A DNA stretch of 64,000 bases, from NCBI GenBank assembly GCA_963842455.1, contig CAWJHE010000013.1:124001-188000 (forward strand), given 5' to 3'. The notes under the pieces are model-generated. The model saw only the letters and a list, made by a program, of their open reading frames with translations, made no database searches and was not told where the DNA came from. The translations under genes and the position numbers were made by a program. The DNA comes from CAWJHE01 sp963842455 (lineage in GTDB: Bacteria; Chloroflexota; Anaerolineae; Anaerolineales; UBA4823). This document shows, piece by piece, positions 25,489 through 35,054 of this stretch (positions are counted from its first letter, which is position 1; every line of letters starts with the position of its first letter).

Positions 25489-26757
25489 AACGGATTAGCT
25501 TTTCTGTCGCGCCTATAGAGGCAACACCTACCCAAAAAAAGAATTTTCTTAATGTCCAGATAGATGCGGTGGGTATCGGTTTTGCTAATGCAGCCAGCCC
25601 CTTTTTACCAGTTTTCCTGACCCGTCTGGGTGCTACAAATTTTCAAATTGGCTTACTGACCTCCATGCCAGGATTTACAGGCCTGATCCTGGCGCTTGTG
25701 GTCGGCCGTTTCCTTCAAAGGCAGCCAAATGTGGTGCCCTGGTTTAGCCGGGCGCGATTATTGGTGGTATCCGCCTATGCAGCTACTGGTTTAGCTGGTT
25801 TTTTCGTTCCCGAAGAATTTTTGGTTCCCACCATTCTGGGGATTTGGGCGCTTGCTACCTTACCTCAGACAACAGTGGCGGTGGGCTTTTCAGTCGTTAT
25901 GAATGCGGTTGCCGGCCCAACTCATCGCTACGAACTGATGAGCCGACGCTGGTCAATTCTGGGGCTGACCACAGCTCTGACAGTAGCCATTCGCCGGACA
26001 GATTCTGGACAAAATCAATTTCCCGATCAATTACCAATTAGTATTTTTGGGGCTGTCTTTAGGTGGTTTGGTCAGTTATTATTATTCAAGCCATATTGAA
26101 CTTCCAGATGTTGTTCCTCCGATTCCTGTGCGAGGCAGGTCTTTCAAGGAACGTTTCCGGGAATACTCCAGTTTGATCCTTTCACACGATGATTTTGTGC
26201 GGATTTCCATCAAACGTCTGGTTTTTATCACCGGTACGATGCTGGCAACCCCACTCTTTCCACTTTACTACGTACGCCAGGTTCAGGCTAATGATGCCTG
26301 GATCGGCCTGATCAATATGGCTCAAACAGCTGTCTTATTAGTAGGCTATTTCTTGTGGACAAGAGAATCTCGCCTGCGCGGCTCACGTTTTGTCATCATC
26401 TGGACCACACTGGGTATCTCCATTTACCCGGCTTTAGTGGCCTCTACGCAACAGGTGGAAATCATCGTCATCCTGGCAGCTCTCGCAGGTATATTTCAAG
26501 CTGGCATTGACCTGGTTTTCTTTGATGAGTTAATGAAAACCGTCCCAGTAGAACATAGCGCCACCTTTGTCTCCTTAGCCCAAAGCCTGCAATACTTGTC
26601 GGCGGTTATTGCACCAATCTTCGGCACAATCATCGCAACCCAAATAGGCCTTGGCGGGGCGTTAATTGTCAGCGCCGGCATTCGCTTCATTGGGTTCCTG
26701 TTATTCACTTTTTGGAATCCAAAGCCCAAAGCGGAATCTGTGATTACTACTGAGTGA
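25485..26757 (+). CDS. Major facilitator superfamily transporter, frameshifted once in this sequence
   Basis: A membrane carrier with about 12 helices. I start at the TTG at 25485-25487, eight bases after AGGAAG; it overlaps the stop of the previous gene. An extra C near 25992 breaks the frame after LTVAI; without it the text runs AGQILDKINFPINYQLVFLG into the second half and the protein is 423 residues, a normal MFS length. The first half has the typical PVFLTRLGATNFQIGLLTSMPG and FLQRQPNVVPWFSRARLL loop; the second half has HDDFVRISIKRLVFITGTML and a helix pair near the end (GLGGALIVSAGIRFIGF). Substrate cannot be predicted. Confidence 0.85.
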
Positions 26758-26884
26758 GTACTTTCTGCTTATTATTTATACAATTCTTATACATTACTTA
26801 TATTCAGCAAATGATCGCATGGTAGTATATCTATAATATTTTTTTTAAAAGTGAGTGTTTTCTCTGAAAGAAGGTGTGCGATGA

Positions 26885-27997
26885 ATGCGAGTATTAGAGT
26901 TAGGGAAGATCGGGGGCATTCCGATTGGCCTGCATTTCAGCTGGTTCATAGTTTTCGGACTGATCACCTGGTCCTTAAGTGGCGGATATTTTCCTGAGCT
27001 GTATCCACAATTATCAAGCACGGCTCATTTACTCATGGCTGTGGTAACCAGTTTACTTTTCTTTGGAAGTGTACTGGCTCATGAACTGGGCCATTCCTTC
27101 GTTGCTATTCGTAATCAAATACCAGTCAGGTCCATCAACTTATTTATCTTTGGTGGTGTTGCCCAGATTGAGCAAGAACCAAAATCTGCTGGTGCAGAAT
27201 TTTGGATAGCCATTGCTGGTCCGTTAGTTAGTCTTGGCTTAGCTGGTCTTTTTGGAATACTCTGGCTGTTTGACCAACAGATTCCATATCTGGCTGCACC
27301 AAGCCTTTACCTGATGCGCATCAACCTGATTTTAGCATTCTTCAATATGATCCCTGGGTTCCCTCTGGACGGTGGTAGAGTACTACGAGCTATCGTGTGG
27401 TGGAAAACGAAAGACATGCGCAAGGCGACTCAAATTGCCTCCATCAGCGGGCAAATGGTTGCCTTTGGATTTATCGGTGTAGGCATATTCACCGCGATCA
27501 GTGGGCAACTCATGAATGGGCTTTGGCTGGCTTTTATTGGTTGGTTTCTCCAGAATGCTGCAGCTACTGCTTACGCGCAGGTCAATTTGCAAGAAGTCTT
27601 GCGTGGCGCCAAGGTATCTCAGGCAATGTCGAGAGACTGTACACAAGTACTCCCATTAACCCCAGTTTCTCAATTGGTTAACGATCAAGTCCTCTCTCAG
27701 GGACGGCAGTGCTTCTTTATTGGAGAACTGGGTAACTTGCAAGGTTATATCACACTACAAGAGATAACCAATTTACCTCAATCCAAGTGGGGTTTTACGA
27801 CTGCACAGCAAATTATGGTTCCAATCAACCGCCAAAAACCGGTTGAGGCAGACTCCGAGCTCCTTTCCGCTTTACAAAGTATGGAAAATGGTCAAGTAAC
27901 ACATGTTCCAGTTTCTGAAGGAGATGAGATCGTTGGTCTGATTTCGAAGGATCAGGTGTTAAGGTATCTACGATTGAGATCCGAATTAGGTATGTAA
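26885..27997 (+). CDS. Site-2 protease family (M50) metalloprotease with C-terminal CBS domains
   Basis: A 370-residue membrane protease. The zinc-binding HELGH motif is at residues 66-70 and the second catalytic motif NMIPGFPLDGGR near 157-168, both inside helices of a six-helix core (1-220). The last 130 residues form two CBS motifs (VSQAMSRDCTQVLPLTPVSQ and IMVPINRQKPVEADSELLSAL, then VPVSEGDEIVGLISKDQVLRYL), which probably sense adenosine nucleotides. Such proteins cleave substrates within the membrane, often releasing regulators. The start ATG has AAGGTG upstream. The tandem sigma-like membrane proteins 6 kb upstream are the kind of anchored regulator a site-2 protease could process, but nothing in the sequence shows a link. 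Confidence 0.9.
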   Translation: MRVLELGKIGGIPIGLHFSWFIVFGLITWSLSGGYFPELYPQLSSTAHLLMAVVTSLLFFGSVLAHELGHSFVAIRNQIPVRSINLFIFGGVAQIEQEPKSAGAEFWIAIAGPLVSLGLAGLFGILWLFDQQIPYLAAPSLYLMRINLILAFFNMIPGFPLDGGRVLRAIVWWKTKDMRKATQIASISGQMVAFGFIGVGIFTAISGQLMNGLWLAFIGWFLQNAAATAYAQVNLQEVLRGAKVSQAMSRDCTQVLPLTPVSQLVNDQVLSQGRQCFFIGELGNLQGYITLQEITNLPQSKWGFTTAQQIMVPINRQKPVEADSELLSALQSMENGQVTHVPVSEGDEIVGLISKDQVLRYLRLRSELGM

Positions 27998-28010
27998 TTG
28001 GATAAAATTG

Positions 28011-28035
28011 AGCCAGGTATAATAAATACCTGGCT
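28011..28035. repeat. 9-bp perfect inverted repeat between the protease and P-type ATPase genes
   Basis: AGCCAGGTA (28011-28019) and TACCTGGCT (28027-28035) flank a 7-base loop. TATAAT at 28018-28023 lies inside it, and TTTTT follows five bases after. It may be an operator covering the -10 box of the ATPase promoter or a weak terminator for the protease gene. Confidence 0.5.
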
Positions 28036-28068
28036 TATACTTTTTAATGAGAAAGGTGAACTCCAATA

Positions 28069-30822
28069 ATGACAGACTGGTATAAGCTCGAAGCCAATCT
28101 TGTAGTTGACCAGTTAGAAAGCTCAACGGAAAGCGGTTTATCCCTCCCTGCGGTGAATCAGCGCCAGACCCAGTTTGGTAAAAACGAACTTAATGAACGC
28201 GGTACCCGCACACCCTGGAAAATCTTATGGGAGCAATTGACCGCTACCATGGTATTAATTTTACTGGGAGCAGCGCTTGTTTCAGCCCTTCTGGGTGAGT
28301 TTAAAGATGCCATCGCCATTGGCACGATAGTGATCCTGTTTGCTATCTTAGGGTTTATCCAGGAATATAGGGCAGAACAGGCTATGGCTGCTCTCAAACG
28401 GATGGCAGCCCCAGTCGTGCGAGTGATGCGCGACAAAAAGATGGGAGAAATTTCATCCACTGAGCTGGTGCCAGGAGATATCATCTTTTTGGAGGCTGGC
28501 AACATACTTCCTGCAGATGTTCGCATCCTTGAGAGTGCCAGCCTGCGCGTACAAGAAGCCATGTTGACAGGAGAGTCCGAACCCATTGAGAAAGATTCTC
28601 TGGCTCGACCGGGCGCTGATTTGCCCCTTGGTGACCGCTACAACATGGCATATATGGGTACTATGGTTACTTATGGACGGGGGAAGGGTATTATAGTAGA
28701 GACAGGCATGAGAACAGAATTGGGCAAAATTGCCTCAATGCTGCAATCTGTCTCGCAAGAAATCACCCCTCTCCAAAGACGATTGGACCAGTTGGGTAAA
28801 CTGTTAGCAGTGGTTGGTGTCAGCATTGCTGCAATTGTTTTTGTCGGCGGACTGCTCATCGGAGAACCTTTACGAGCCATGTTGCTCACCTCGGTAAGCA
28901 TTGCGGTCGCCATAATCCCAGAAGGATTACCAGCCGTTGTCACCATCACACTGGCACTGGGAGCCCAACGCATGCTGAAACGACAGGCATTAATTCGAAA
29001 GCTTCCTGCTGTCGAAACCCTTGGATCGGTAACCGTGATTTGTTCCGATAAAACTGGTACCTTGACCGAAAATCGAATGACCGTTGTGATACTGGATGTA
29101 GCTGGTCATCAAATAGATCTTGATGAGAATATGGTGCGGCGCATGCCAAGCCTATCTCAAAACAGCAGCGACGGTGAAACAACAAACACTGAAACCCTAC
29201 CGATTTCTATTCCCCTGCTACTAGCTGGTGGCGCATTATGTAATGATGCCACCTTGAATATATCCGAAGACGGTGCTCGCTACCAGACGATTGGCGATCC
29301 TACTGAAGGTGCACTCCTGATTGCGGCTGCCCACCTGGGTCTTCAGCCAGAGCGTTTGCTCTCAATCCTACCCCGCATGTCAGAACTCCCTTTCGATTCC
29401 GATCGAAAACGGATGACGACGGTCCACCAAGTGCAGCCCCAGTTTTCTGCGGAAATTTTTTCCACGCTCGGCCTGGAAGATCAGGCAGGTCAATGGATTT
29501 CCTTTACAAAAGGCGCAGTCGACAGCATGTTAGATATTGCCACACAGGTTTGGGTAGATGGCACCGCATTACCTCTGGACCATGAATGGTATCAGCGCAT
29601 CTTGTCTGCTAATAACAACCTGGCCCAAAAAGGGATGCGAGTCTTGGGAATTGGCTTTCGTTTTCTGACTGGAAGACCTGAAGAAAATGTGCTCCAGCAA
29701 TTGGAAGATCAGTTGACGATAATTGGTCTTGTCGGTATGATCGATCCGCCACGTCCAGAGGTCAAAGTAGCCATCCAAACATGCTTAAATGCCGGAATTC
29801 GACCGATCATGATCACCGGTGATCACCCCTTGACTGCTAGGCAGATTGCGTGGGAATTGGGTATCTTGTCAAATAAACCAGGCACAGAAAAAGAACTTTT
29901 AACCGGGCAAGAGCTGAACAAATTGTCGGATGATGAATTGAGTGATCTGGTTACAACAATATCAGTTTTCGCCAGGGTTTCACCAGAACATAAATTGAAA
30001 ATTGTGAAGGCCTTGCAAAACAAGGGACAAATTGTAGCCATGACTGGGGATGGGGTTAATGACGCCCCAGCTCTCAAGCAGGCTAATATTGGTGTTGCTA
30101 TGGGTATAACTGGCACAGATGTCTCTAAAGAGGCAGCCGAGATGGTCCTTCAGGATGATAACTTTGCAAGCATTGTCGCGGCTGTTGAAGAAGGCCGCAC
30201 CATCTACGACAACCTGAGGAAGTTTATTAAGTTTTCGGTGGCTGGTAACATCGGAAAAGTGTCCGTTATGTTATTAGCGCCTATCCTGGGTAAGCCGCTA
30301 CCCCTGGAACCCCTGCAACTCTTATGGCTTAACCTGTTAACTGATGGATTGCTGGGTCTGAGCTTGGGCTTGGAACCGCCGGAAAAAGATGTGATGCGCC
30401 GCCCACCATACTCTCCGAAACAAGGGGTTTTTAGCGGCGGATTAGGACAACATATTCTCTGGGTTGGTTTCTTAATTGGCGCGCTAGCCTTGGGTGTTGG
30501 ATATTTTTACTGGCGCGCGAATCCAGATAGCAATTGGCAATCCATCGTATTTGCCACACTCGGTTTCTCGCAATGGTTCCAGGCTCTGGCAACGCGCTCC
30601 CGCTATGAATTCACCTTCCGTTTAGGTATCCGGAGTAACCCTGCCGGCGCTTTGATCGCACTGCTGGTGTTAGGACTGCAGTTTGCTGTTCTTTATACAC
30701 CCGCATTACAGAATTTCTTCCGGACCGAAAGCCTTAGTCTTGTAGAGTTGGGCATCAGCTTATTGCTTAGTAGCATAGTATTTTGGGCAATTGAATTTGA
30801 AAAGTGGCTTTTACGGCGTTGA
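28069..30822 (+). CDS. P-type cation-transporting ATPase (P2A, calcium-pump-like)
   Basis: A 917-residue pump. The actuator motif LTGESEPI is near residue 165, the membrane ion-site helix has AIIPEGLPAVVT near 285, and the phosphorylated Asp is in SDKTGTLTENRMT at 327. The nucleotide domain has FDSDRKRMTTV and FTKGAVDSML, and the hinge carries MITGDHPLTARQIA and MTGDGVNDAPALKQA. Ten helices are visible; the fifth-sixth region has LLWLNLLTDG, a P2A/P2C feature. It most resembles bacterial SERCA/PMCA-like Ca2+ exporters (P2A), but Na+ or K+/Na+ transport (P2C/P2D) is possible. It is followed by an AI-2E permease and a CPA2 antiporter, suggesting an ion-homeostasis block. Intact. Confidence 0.92.
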   Translation: MTDWYKLEANLVVDQLESSTESGLSLPAVNQRQTQFGKNELNERGTRTPWKILWEQLTATMVLILLGAALVSALLGEFKDAIAIGTIVILFAILGFIQEYRAEQAMAALKRMAAPVVRVMRDKKMGEISSTELVPGDIIFLEAGNILPADVRILESASLRVQEAMLTGESEPIEKDSLARPGADLPLGDRYNMAYMGTMVTYGRGKGIIVETGMRTELGKIASMLQSVSQEITPLQRRLDQLGKLLAVVGVSIAAIVFVGGLLIGEPLRAMLLTSVSIAVAIIPEGLPAVVTITLALGAQRMLKRQALIRKLPAVETLGSVTVICSDKTGTLTENRMTVVILDVAGHQIDLDENMVRRMPSLSQNSSDGETTNTETLPISIPLLLAGGALCNDATLNISEDGARYQTIGDPTEGALLIAAAHLGLQPERLLSILPRMSELPFDSDRKRMTTVHQVQPQFSAEIFSTLGLEDQAGQWISFTKGAVDSMLDIATQVWVDGTALPLDHEWYQRILSANNNLAQKGMRVLGIGFRFLTGRPEENVLQQLEDQLTIIGLVGMIDPPRPEVKVAIQTCLNAGIRPIMITGDHPLTARQIAWELGILSNKPGTEKELLTGQELNKLSDDELSDLVTTISVFARVSPEHKLKIVKALQNKGQIVAMTGDGVNDAPALKQANIGVAMGITGTDVSKEAAEMVLQDDNFASIVAAVEEGRTIYDNLRKFIKFSVAGNIGKVSVMLLAPILGKPLPLEPLQLLWLNLLTDGLLGLSLGLEPPEKDVMRRPPYSPKQGVFSGGLGQHILWVGFLIGALALGVGYFYWRANPDSNWQSIVFATLGFSQWFQALATRSRYEFTFRLGIRSNPAGALIALLVLGLQFAVLYTPALQNFFRTESLSLVELGISLLLSSIVFWAIEFEKWLLRR

Positions 30823-30825
30823 AAA

Positions 30826-30834
30826 TGGTACAAT
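30826..30834 (+). promoter_or_regulatory. Extended -10 element directly before the AI-2E family gene
   Basis: TGG-TACAAT ends seven bases before the ATG at 30842 and there is no Shine-Dalgarno sequence. Transcription starting at or next to the ATG would give a leaderless mRNA. It lies just past the stop of the P-type ATPase gene. Confidence 0.4.
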
Positions 30835-30841
30835 TTATTTT

Positions 30842-31901
30842 ATGATAGACGAGACCAAAGAGAAGATTGCCAATCCTAAATGGAGCAGAGCCACCCGTTT
30901 GTGGGTAACCGTAATTTTACTGGCTATAACTGGGTGGATATTTGTCCTTTCTTTGCCCCTATTTGAGGCTTTGTTAGTCTCTGGTCTATTAGCTTTTTTG
31001 ATTGATCCAATCGTCAGATGGATTATGGTCCATCTTAAACTCAACCGTCCGAAAGCCAGTACGTTAGTCTATGCTATTTTTCTATTAGTAATTGCTTCGA
31101 TCCCAACCGGTTTTGGAACCCTGGTTTACGGTCTGGCCAAGAGATGGTTTTCTGATTTTCCTGCTGCGGCTGCAGAATTAGAACGCTTCCTCACCAGACC
31201 AATCGTTCTGTTTGGTTATGTCATCTCTCCCAGTGTGGTTTTAGACGATATTCGCGCCCTCCCTCGCCAACGTGTTGGGGTCTTTACCAGGAGGTTCCCT
31301 GGATGTACTATCTGGGCTGACCACCAATCTCATGTGGGCGTTGCTCATACTGGTCAGCCTGTATTATTTCCTGAAGGATGGCCCCAAACTTAGACCATGG
31401 CTGATCAGCCTGGCTTTGCCAGATTACCACGATGAAATCGACCGGTTGCTAGAAGAACTTCTGAATGTTTGGAGCTTATTTCTCCGCGCTCAAATACTGA
31501 TCTTTTTTGTCCTGGCCTTCTTATTGGGATTTAGTTCATTAGTGGTCATCTGGTTATACCAAACCGGCTTAATTCAATTTTCTACGATTGGCCTCATCCT
31601 GGTTATGGTGGTCATTTACACCCTTGTGCAACAAGTTGATAATTTATGGTTGCGACCTCAATTAATGGGGCGCCAACTGCATATCCATCCTGGTATTGTA
31701 TTCGTTGGATTGATCGGCGCCTTGGCCCTAAGCGGGATTTTAGGTGCATTGTTAATCGTGCCTGCCATTGCTTCAGTTAAAGTTCTTGGAAGATATATTT
31801 ATAATAAAATGCTTGGGCTACCCGCCTGGGAGGAAATAAAACCATTACCACCCCAGGAAAAAACTGAAGATCAGGAAACTCAGAAAACCCCAGCTACTTG
31901 A
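30842..31901 (+). CDS. AI-2E family transporter (UPF0118), frameshifted once in this sequence
   Basis: A polytopic membrane protein of the family that includes TqsA/YdiK and Na+/H+ antiporter-like members. An extra C within 31261-31263 breaks the frame; without it, DDIRALLANVLGSLPGGSLDVL reads through and the protein is 352 residues, the normal size. The N-terminal part has IFVLSLPLFEALLVSGLLAFLIDP; the C-terminal part has the family motifs LYYFLKDGP near residue 180 and LWLRPQLMGRQLHIHPGIVFVGLIGA near 270, and a Gln/Pro-rich cytoplasmic tail. The start ATG lacks a ribosome site. Transported species unknown; neighbours suggest ion balance. Confidence 0.88.
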
Positions 31902-31937
31902 TTTTGCCTCAAAATAATTCTTTTACATCAAGGAAAA

Positions 31938-33197
31938 ATGCCTATGACGCCATTCCTACAATTATCCCTCGCGCTGGCAATTATTATCGCTGCTGCCAAA
32001 GCAGGCGGTTACCTGAGCTACAAATTGGGTCAACCATCCGTTCTTGGTGAGCTGCTGGTGGGTATTATCTTAGGTCCGACCGTTTTAGATATTTTACACA
32101 ATCCCTATTTTACCGATAAACACCTGCCGGAGGTCATTCATGAAATGGCTGAAGTAGGTGTCCTGATGCTTATGTTCTTAGCAGGCTTGGAACTGCATCT
32201 CACTGACCTGGCAAAATCGAGAAAAGTTGCCGTGTTAGCCGGTGTAATAGGTGTTCTATTCCCATTGGTCCTCGGGACTGGCCTGATGTTTTTATTTCCC
32301 ATGCAGTTAACCGAAGCTATTTTTCTGGGATTGATCCTGGCTGCAACCAGTGTAAGCATTTCTGCCCAAACTTTAATGGAATTAAGAGTATTGAATAGCC
32401 GGGTAGGCATTGGTCTATTGGGTTCAGCCGTGCTGGATGACATCCTGGTTGTTTTAGGTTTATCTGTTTTCAGTGCACTGGTTCTGTCTGACTCGGAAAC
32501 AGGGCTGTTAAGTATTCTGTTGATTGTTGCTCGCATGGCTCTATTTCTAGGTCTTTCCATAGGATTAGGGATGTGGCTAATCCCACGCTTGACCCGAAAA
32601 ATAGGCAATCTACCCATCAGCCAGGGAATCATATCGTTTGCAGTTGTTATGATCCTGATGTATGGCTGGGCCGCCGAAATTCTCGGTGGAATGGCTGCCA
32701 TCACGGGTGCATTTGCTGCTGGCCTGGTTTTTGGCAGAAGCCCAATAAAAGATCGCATCCAGACCGGAATTTCATCCCTGGCCTATGGTATGTTTGTCCC
32801 GGTGTTCTTTATCGATGTAGGCTTGCAGACCAACGCTCGCGAATTGGGAGGAGAGATTTTTTGGCTCTTCCTGGCTATGACAATTGTTGCGATTATTGGT
32901 AAAGTACTCGGCTCGGGAGTTGGCGCCCTACTAAGCGGTTTCTCAAAACGCGAAGCGCTCCAATTAGGCATCGGTATGATGTCTCGCGGGGAAGTTGGCT
33001 TAATCGTTGCTTCGATTGGCATCAAACAAGGCGTTATCCCGCAAAGTCTTTTTTCTGCAGTGATCGGCGTGGTGATCATTACTACCCTGCTGACTCCCCC
33101 TCTGTTACGTGCTTCCTTTCAAAAACCAGACAAAAATAAGAAAGAAATAACTGAAACAAAGCCACAGAATCATTCTTCTAAAGGAGAATCCTTATGA
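31938..33197 (+). CDS. CPA2-family cation:proton antiporter (Kef/NapA-type)
   Basis: A 419-residue membrane protein with about 12-13 helices exchanging Na+ or K+ for protons. Family motifs are AGGYLSYKLGQPSVLGELLVGIILGP at residues 22-47, MFLAGLELHLTDLAKSRKVAV near 80, ATSVSISAQTLMELRVL near 138 followed by GSAVLDDILVVLGLSVFS with the conserved Asp pair near 164, and FFIDVGLQ near 291. There is no TrkA/RCK domain; instead a separate PII-like protein overlaps its stop codon (ATGA) and may serve as regulatory subunit. AAGGAAA precedes the ATG. Ion specificity is uncertain. Confidence 0.9.
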   Translation: MPMTPFLQLSLALAIIIAAAKAGGYLSYKLGQPSVLGELLVGIILGPTVLDILHNPYFTDKHLPEVIHEMAEVGVLMLMFLAGLELHLTDLAKSRKVAVLAGVIGVLFPLVLGTGLMFLFPMQLTEAIFLGLILAATSVSISAQTLMELRVLNSRVGIGLLGSAVLDDILVVLGLSVFSALVLSDSETGLLSILLIVARMALFLGLSIGLGMWLIPRLTRKIGNLPISQGIISFAVVMILMYGWAAEILGGMAAITGAFAAGLVFGRSPIKDRIQTGISSLAYGMFVPVFFIDVGLQTNARELGGEIFWLFLAMTIVAIIGKVLGSGVGALLSGFSKREALQLGIGMMSRGEVGLIVASIGIKQGVIPQSLFSAVIGVVIITTLLTPPLLRASFQKPDKNKKEITETKPQNHSSKGESL

Positions 33198-33559
33198 GTT
33201 TTTTGGTCGTTCTAATTGTAGATGATCCTGATGATTGTTCGCCGATCCTCGATCGTTGGGAGGATATTGGGGTTTCAGGGGTGACCATCCTTGAAAGCAC
33301 TGGTCTGGGACGCTTGCGTAGAGCTGCTCTCCGAGATGATATTTCGATTATGCCCAGCTTGCGTGATATTTTTAGCAGCCGGGAAGTTCCTCACCGCACC
33401 TTACTATCCGTTGTTGAGGACCAGGGAAAAGTGGATCAGATGGTTGCTGCAGCCCAGGATATCATTGGCGATCTGCACGATCCCAGCACAGGTTTTATGT
33501 TTGTCGTTCCTGTATTGAAGGCCTATGGGCTGGGTGTAAATTATAAGAAAGAAGAATAA
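33194..33559 (+). CDS. PII-like small protein coupled to the antiporter
   Basis: A soluble protein of 121 residues starting within the antiporter stop (ATGA overlap), with AGGAG upstream. The order of a first strand (FLVVLIVDDPDD), a helix containing ILDRWEDIGVSGVTILESTGLG and later strands (RTLLSVVEDQGKVDQMVAAAQDI, then FMFVVPVLKAYGLG) matches the ferredoxin-like PII/CutA fold, where GVxGVT-V is a hallmark. The T-loop region (GRLRRAALRDDISIMPSLRD) lacks the Tyr of classical GlnB. PII-like proteins often bind nucleotides and gate membrane carriers, so regulation of the antiporter is likely. This is inference from fold pattern and coupling; no experimental homologue is known to me. Confidence 0.65.
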   Translation: MSFLVVLIVDDPDDCSPILDRWEDIGVSGVTILESTGLGRLRRAALRDDISIMPSLRDIFSSREVPHRTLLSVVEDQGKVDQMVAAAQDIIGDLHDPSTGFMFVVPVLKAYGLGVNYKKEE

Positions 33560-33577
33560 ATACCTGAAGCGGATATT

Positions 33578-33624
33578 GAACCTGCCCAAACTTATTTTTG
33601 ACTACTTTATGTTTGGGCAGGTTC
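33578..33624. terminator. 14-bp perfect inverted repeat between convergent genes
   Basis: GAACCTGCCCAAAC (33578-33591) and GTTTGGGCAGGTTC (33611-33624) are fully complementary around a 19-base loop. It fills the gap between the PII-like gene and trpB, which converge. No T-run directly follows on either strand, so it may act as a bidirectional, possibly factor-assisted terminator or a 3'-end stabiliser. Confidence 0.55.
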
Positions 33625-33642
33625 ACGGAGTGTTGTATCTTT

Positions 33643-35016
33643 TTATGCCATGATATTAACTTGTGGCAAAGTTGCTCTTGCAGCTTCAATAGTTTCCTGA
33701 GGATAATCAAAATCCTGTAATTCACCTGACAAATATGCCTGGTAAGAACCCATATCAAAGTTGCCGTGTCCACTCAGATTGAACAGGATAACTTTTTCTT
33801 CGCCTTTCTGCTTGGCGTCTAACGCTTCGTCAATTGCCGCCCGGATGGCGTGTGCACTTTCTGGAGCAGGTACAATACCTTCACACCGGGAGAAAAGTAC
33901 AGCTGCATCAAACGTTGCCAATTGAGGTACAGAAATTGCCTCAATATAACCCGCATCGACTAATGCGCTGATACTTGGCGCCATGCCATGGTAACGTAAA
34001 CCCCCTGCATGGATAGGCGGCGGAAGAGCTGCGTGTCCAAGCGTGTGCATTTTGACAATTGGCGCCATCTTTGCAGTATCGCCATAATCAAAAGCATACA
34101 TTCCCTTGGTTATGGATGGTGTTGCTTTGGGCTCCACAGCTACCAGGCGAGTTCTTTGACCATGCAGAAGCGTCTGGCGCAGGAAAGGATAAGCTATACC
34201 GCCAAAATTTGAACCTCCGCCAACACAACCAATCACGACATCTGGATATTCTCCTGCCATATCCATTTGCTTCAAAGCTTCTTCTCCGATCACCGATTGG
34301 TGCATCAAAACATGGTTCAGCACAGAGCCGAGGCTGTATTTCTTAGTTCCGTTCGAAGTTGCAGCTACCTCCACAGCTTCAGAAATCGCGATACCCAATG
34401 AACCGGGATTTTCCGGATCCTGAGCCAGTAAAGACCTGCCAAACTCTGTGCGGTCTGAGGGACTGGCATAAACCTGCGCTCCATAGGTTTCCATAACCAC
34501 ACGGCGGTATGGCTTCTGGTTGTAGGAAACCTTTACCATGTACACCTCCAGGCTCATATCAAAGAAATTACACGCTAATGACAGCGCTGTACCCCACTGA
34601 CCAGCACCTGTTTCTGTAGTGATCGCCTTTGTCCCAGAAATTTTATTGTAATATGCCTGGGCAACCGCCGTATTTGCCTTGTGGCTACCAACGGGCGACT
34701 GACCTTCGTTTTTATAATAAATATGTGCAGGTGTCCCAAGCGCTTTTTCAAGACGCCTGGCACGCATCAAGGGAGTCGGCCTCCACAATTTGTAGATCTC
34801 ACGGACTTCTTCAGGAATATCTATGTAGCGTTCTTTACTGACTTCCTGCATAATGATCTCCATCGGGAACAAAACGGATAAAAACTCCGGCGTTACTGGT
34901 TCCATGGTGAAAGGATGCAATATTGGCGCAGGCGGTACAGGAAAGTCTGCGTTGATGTTGTACCAGGCTTTGGGCAAATCCGATTCTTGTAAGATGAAGC
35001 GAGTTTGGTTAGACAT
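33643..35016 (-). CDS. trpB: Tryptophan synthase beta chain, TrpB2 type
   Basis: PLP enzyme making tryptophan from indole and serine. The 457-residue length and opening (WYNINADFPVPPAPILHP) are those of the TrpB2 group, longer than classical TrpB. The PLP Lys lies in GSHKANTA near residue 112, substrate-binding TETGAGQWGTALS near 135, and the Gly-rich phosphate loop CVGGGSNFGG near 263. TrpB2 often works without TrpA and may salvage indole. No other trp gene is nearby. I start at the ATG at 35014-35016 with GGAGG five bases before. Expression is controlled by a tryptophan T-box just upstream. Confidence 0.95.
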   Translation of the reverse strand: MSNQTRFILQESDLPKAWYNINADFPVPPAPILHPFTMEPVTPEFLSVLFPMEIIMQEVSKERYIDIPEEVREIYKLWRPTPLMRARRLEKALGTPAHIYYKNEGQSPVGSHKANTAVAQAYYNKISGTKAITTETGAGQWGTALSLACNFFDMSLEVYMVKVSYNQKPYRRVVMETYGAQVYASPSDRTEFGRSLLAQDPENPGSLGIAISEAVEVAATSNGTKKYSLGSVLNHVLMHQSVIGEEALKQMDMAGEYPDVVIGCVGGGSNFGGIAYPFLRQTLLHGQRTRLVAVEPKATPSITKGMYAFDYGDTAKMAPIVKMHTLGHAALPPPIHAGGLRYHGMAPSISALVDAGYIEAISVPQLATFDAAVLFSRCEGIVPAPESAHAIRAAIDEALDAKQKGEEKVILFNLSGHGNFDMGSYQAYLSGELQDFDYPQETIEAARATLPQVNIMA

Positions 35017-35054
35017 AGTGACCTCCAATAATTTGTTGAAAAGATAGATTAAAT

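Noticed and set aside
32138..32758. A 206-codon open frame on the minus strand inside the CPA2 antiporter
   Set aside because: Antisense to a clear antiporter with all family motifs; low-complexity Arg/Ser/Thr/Pro product and no initiation signal.
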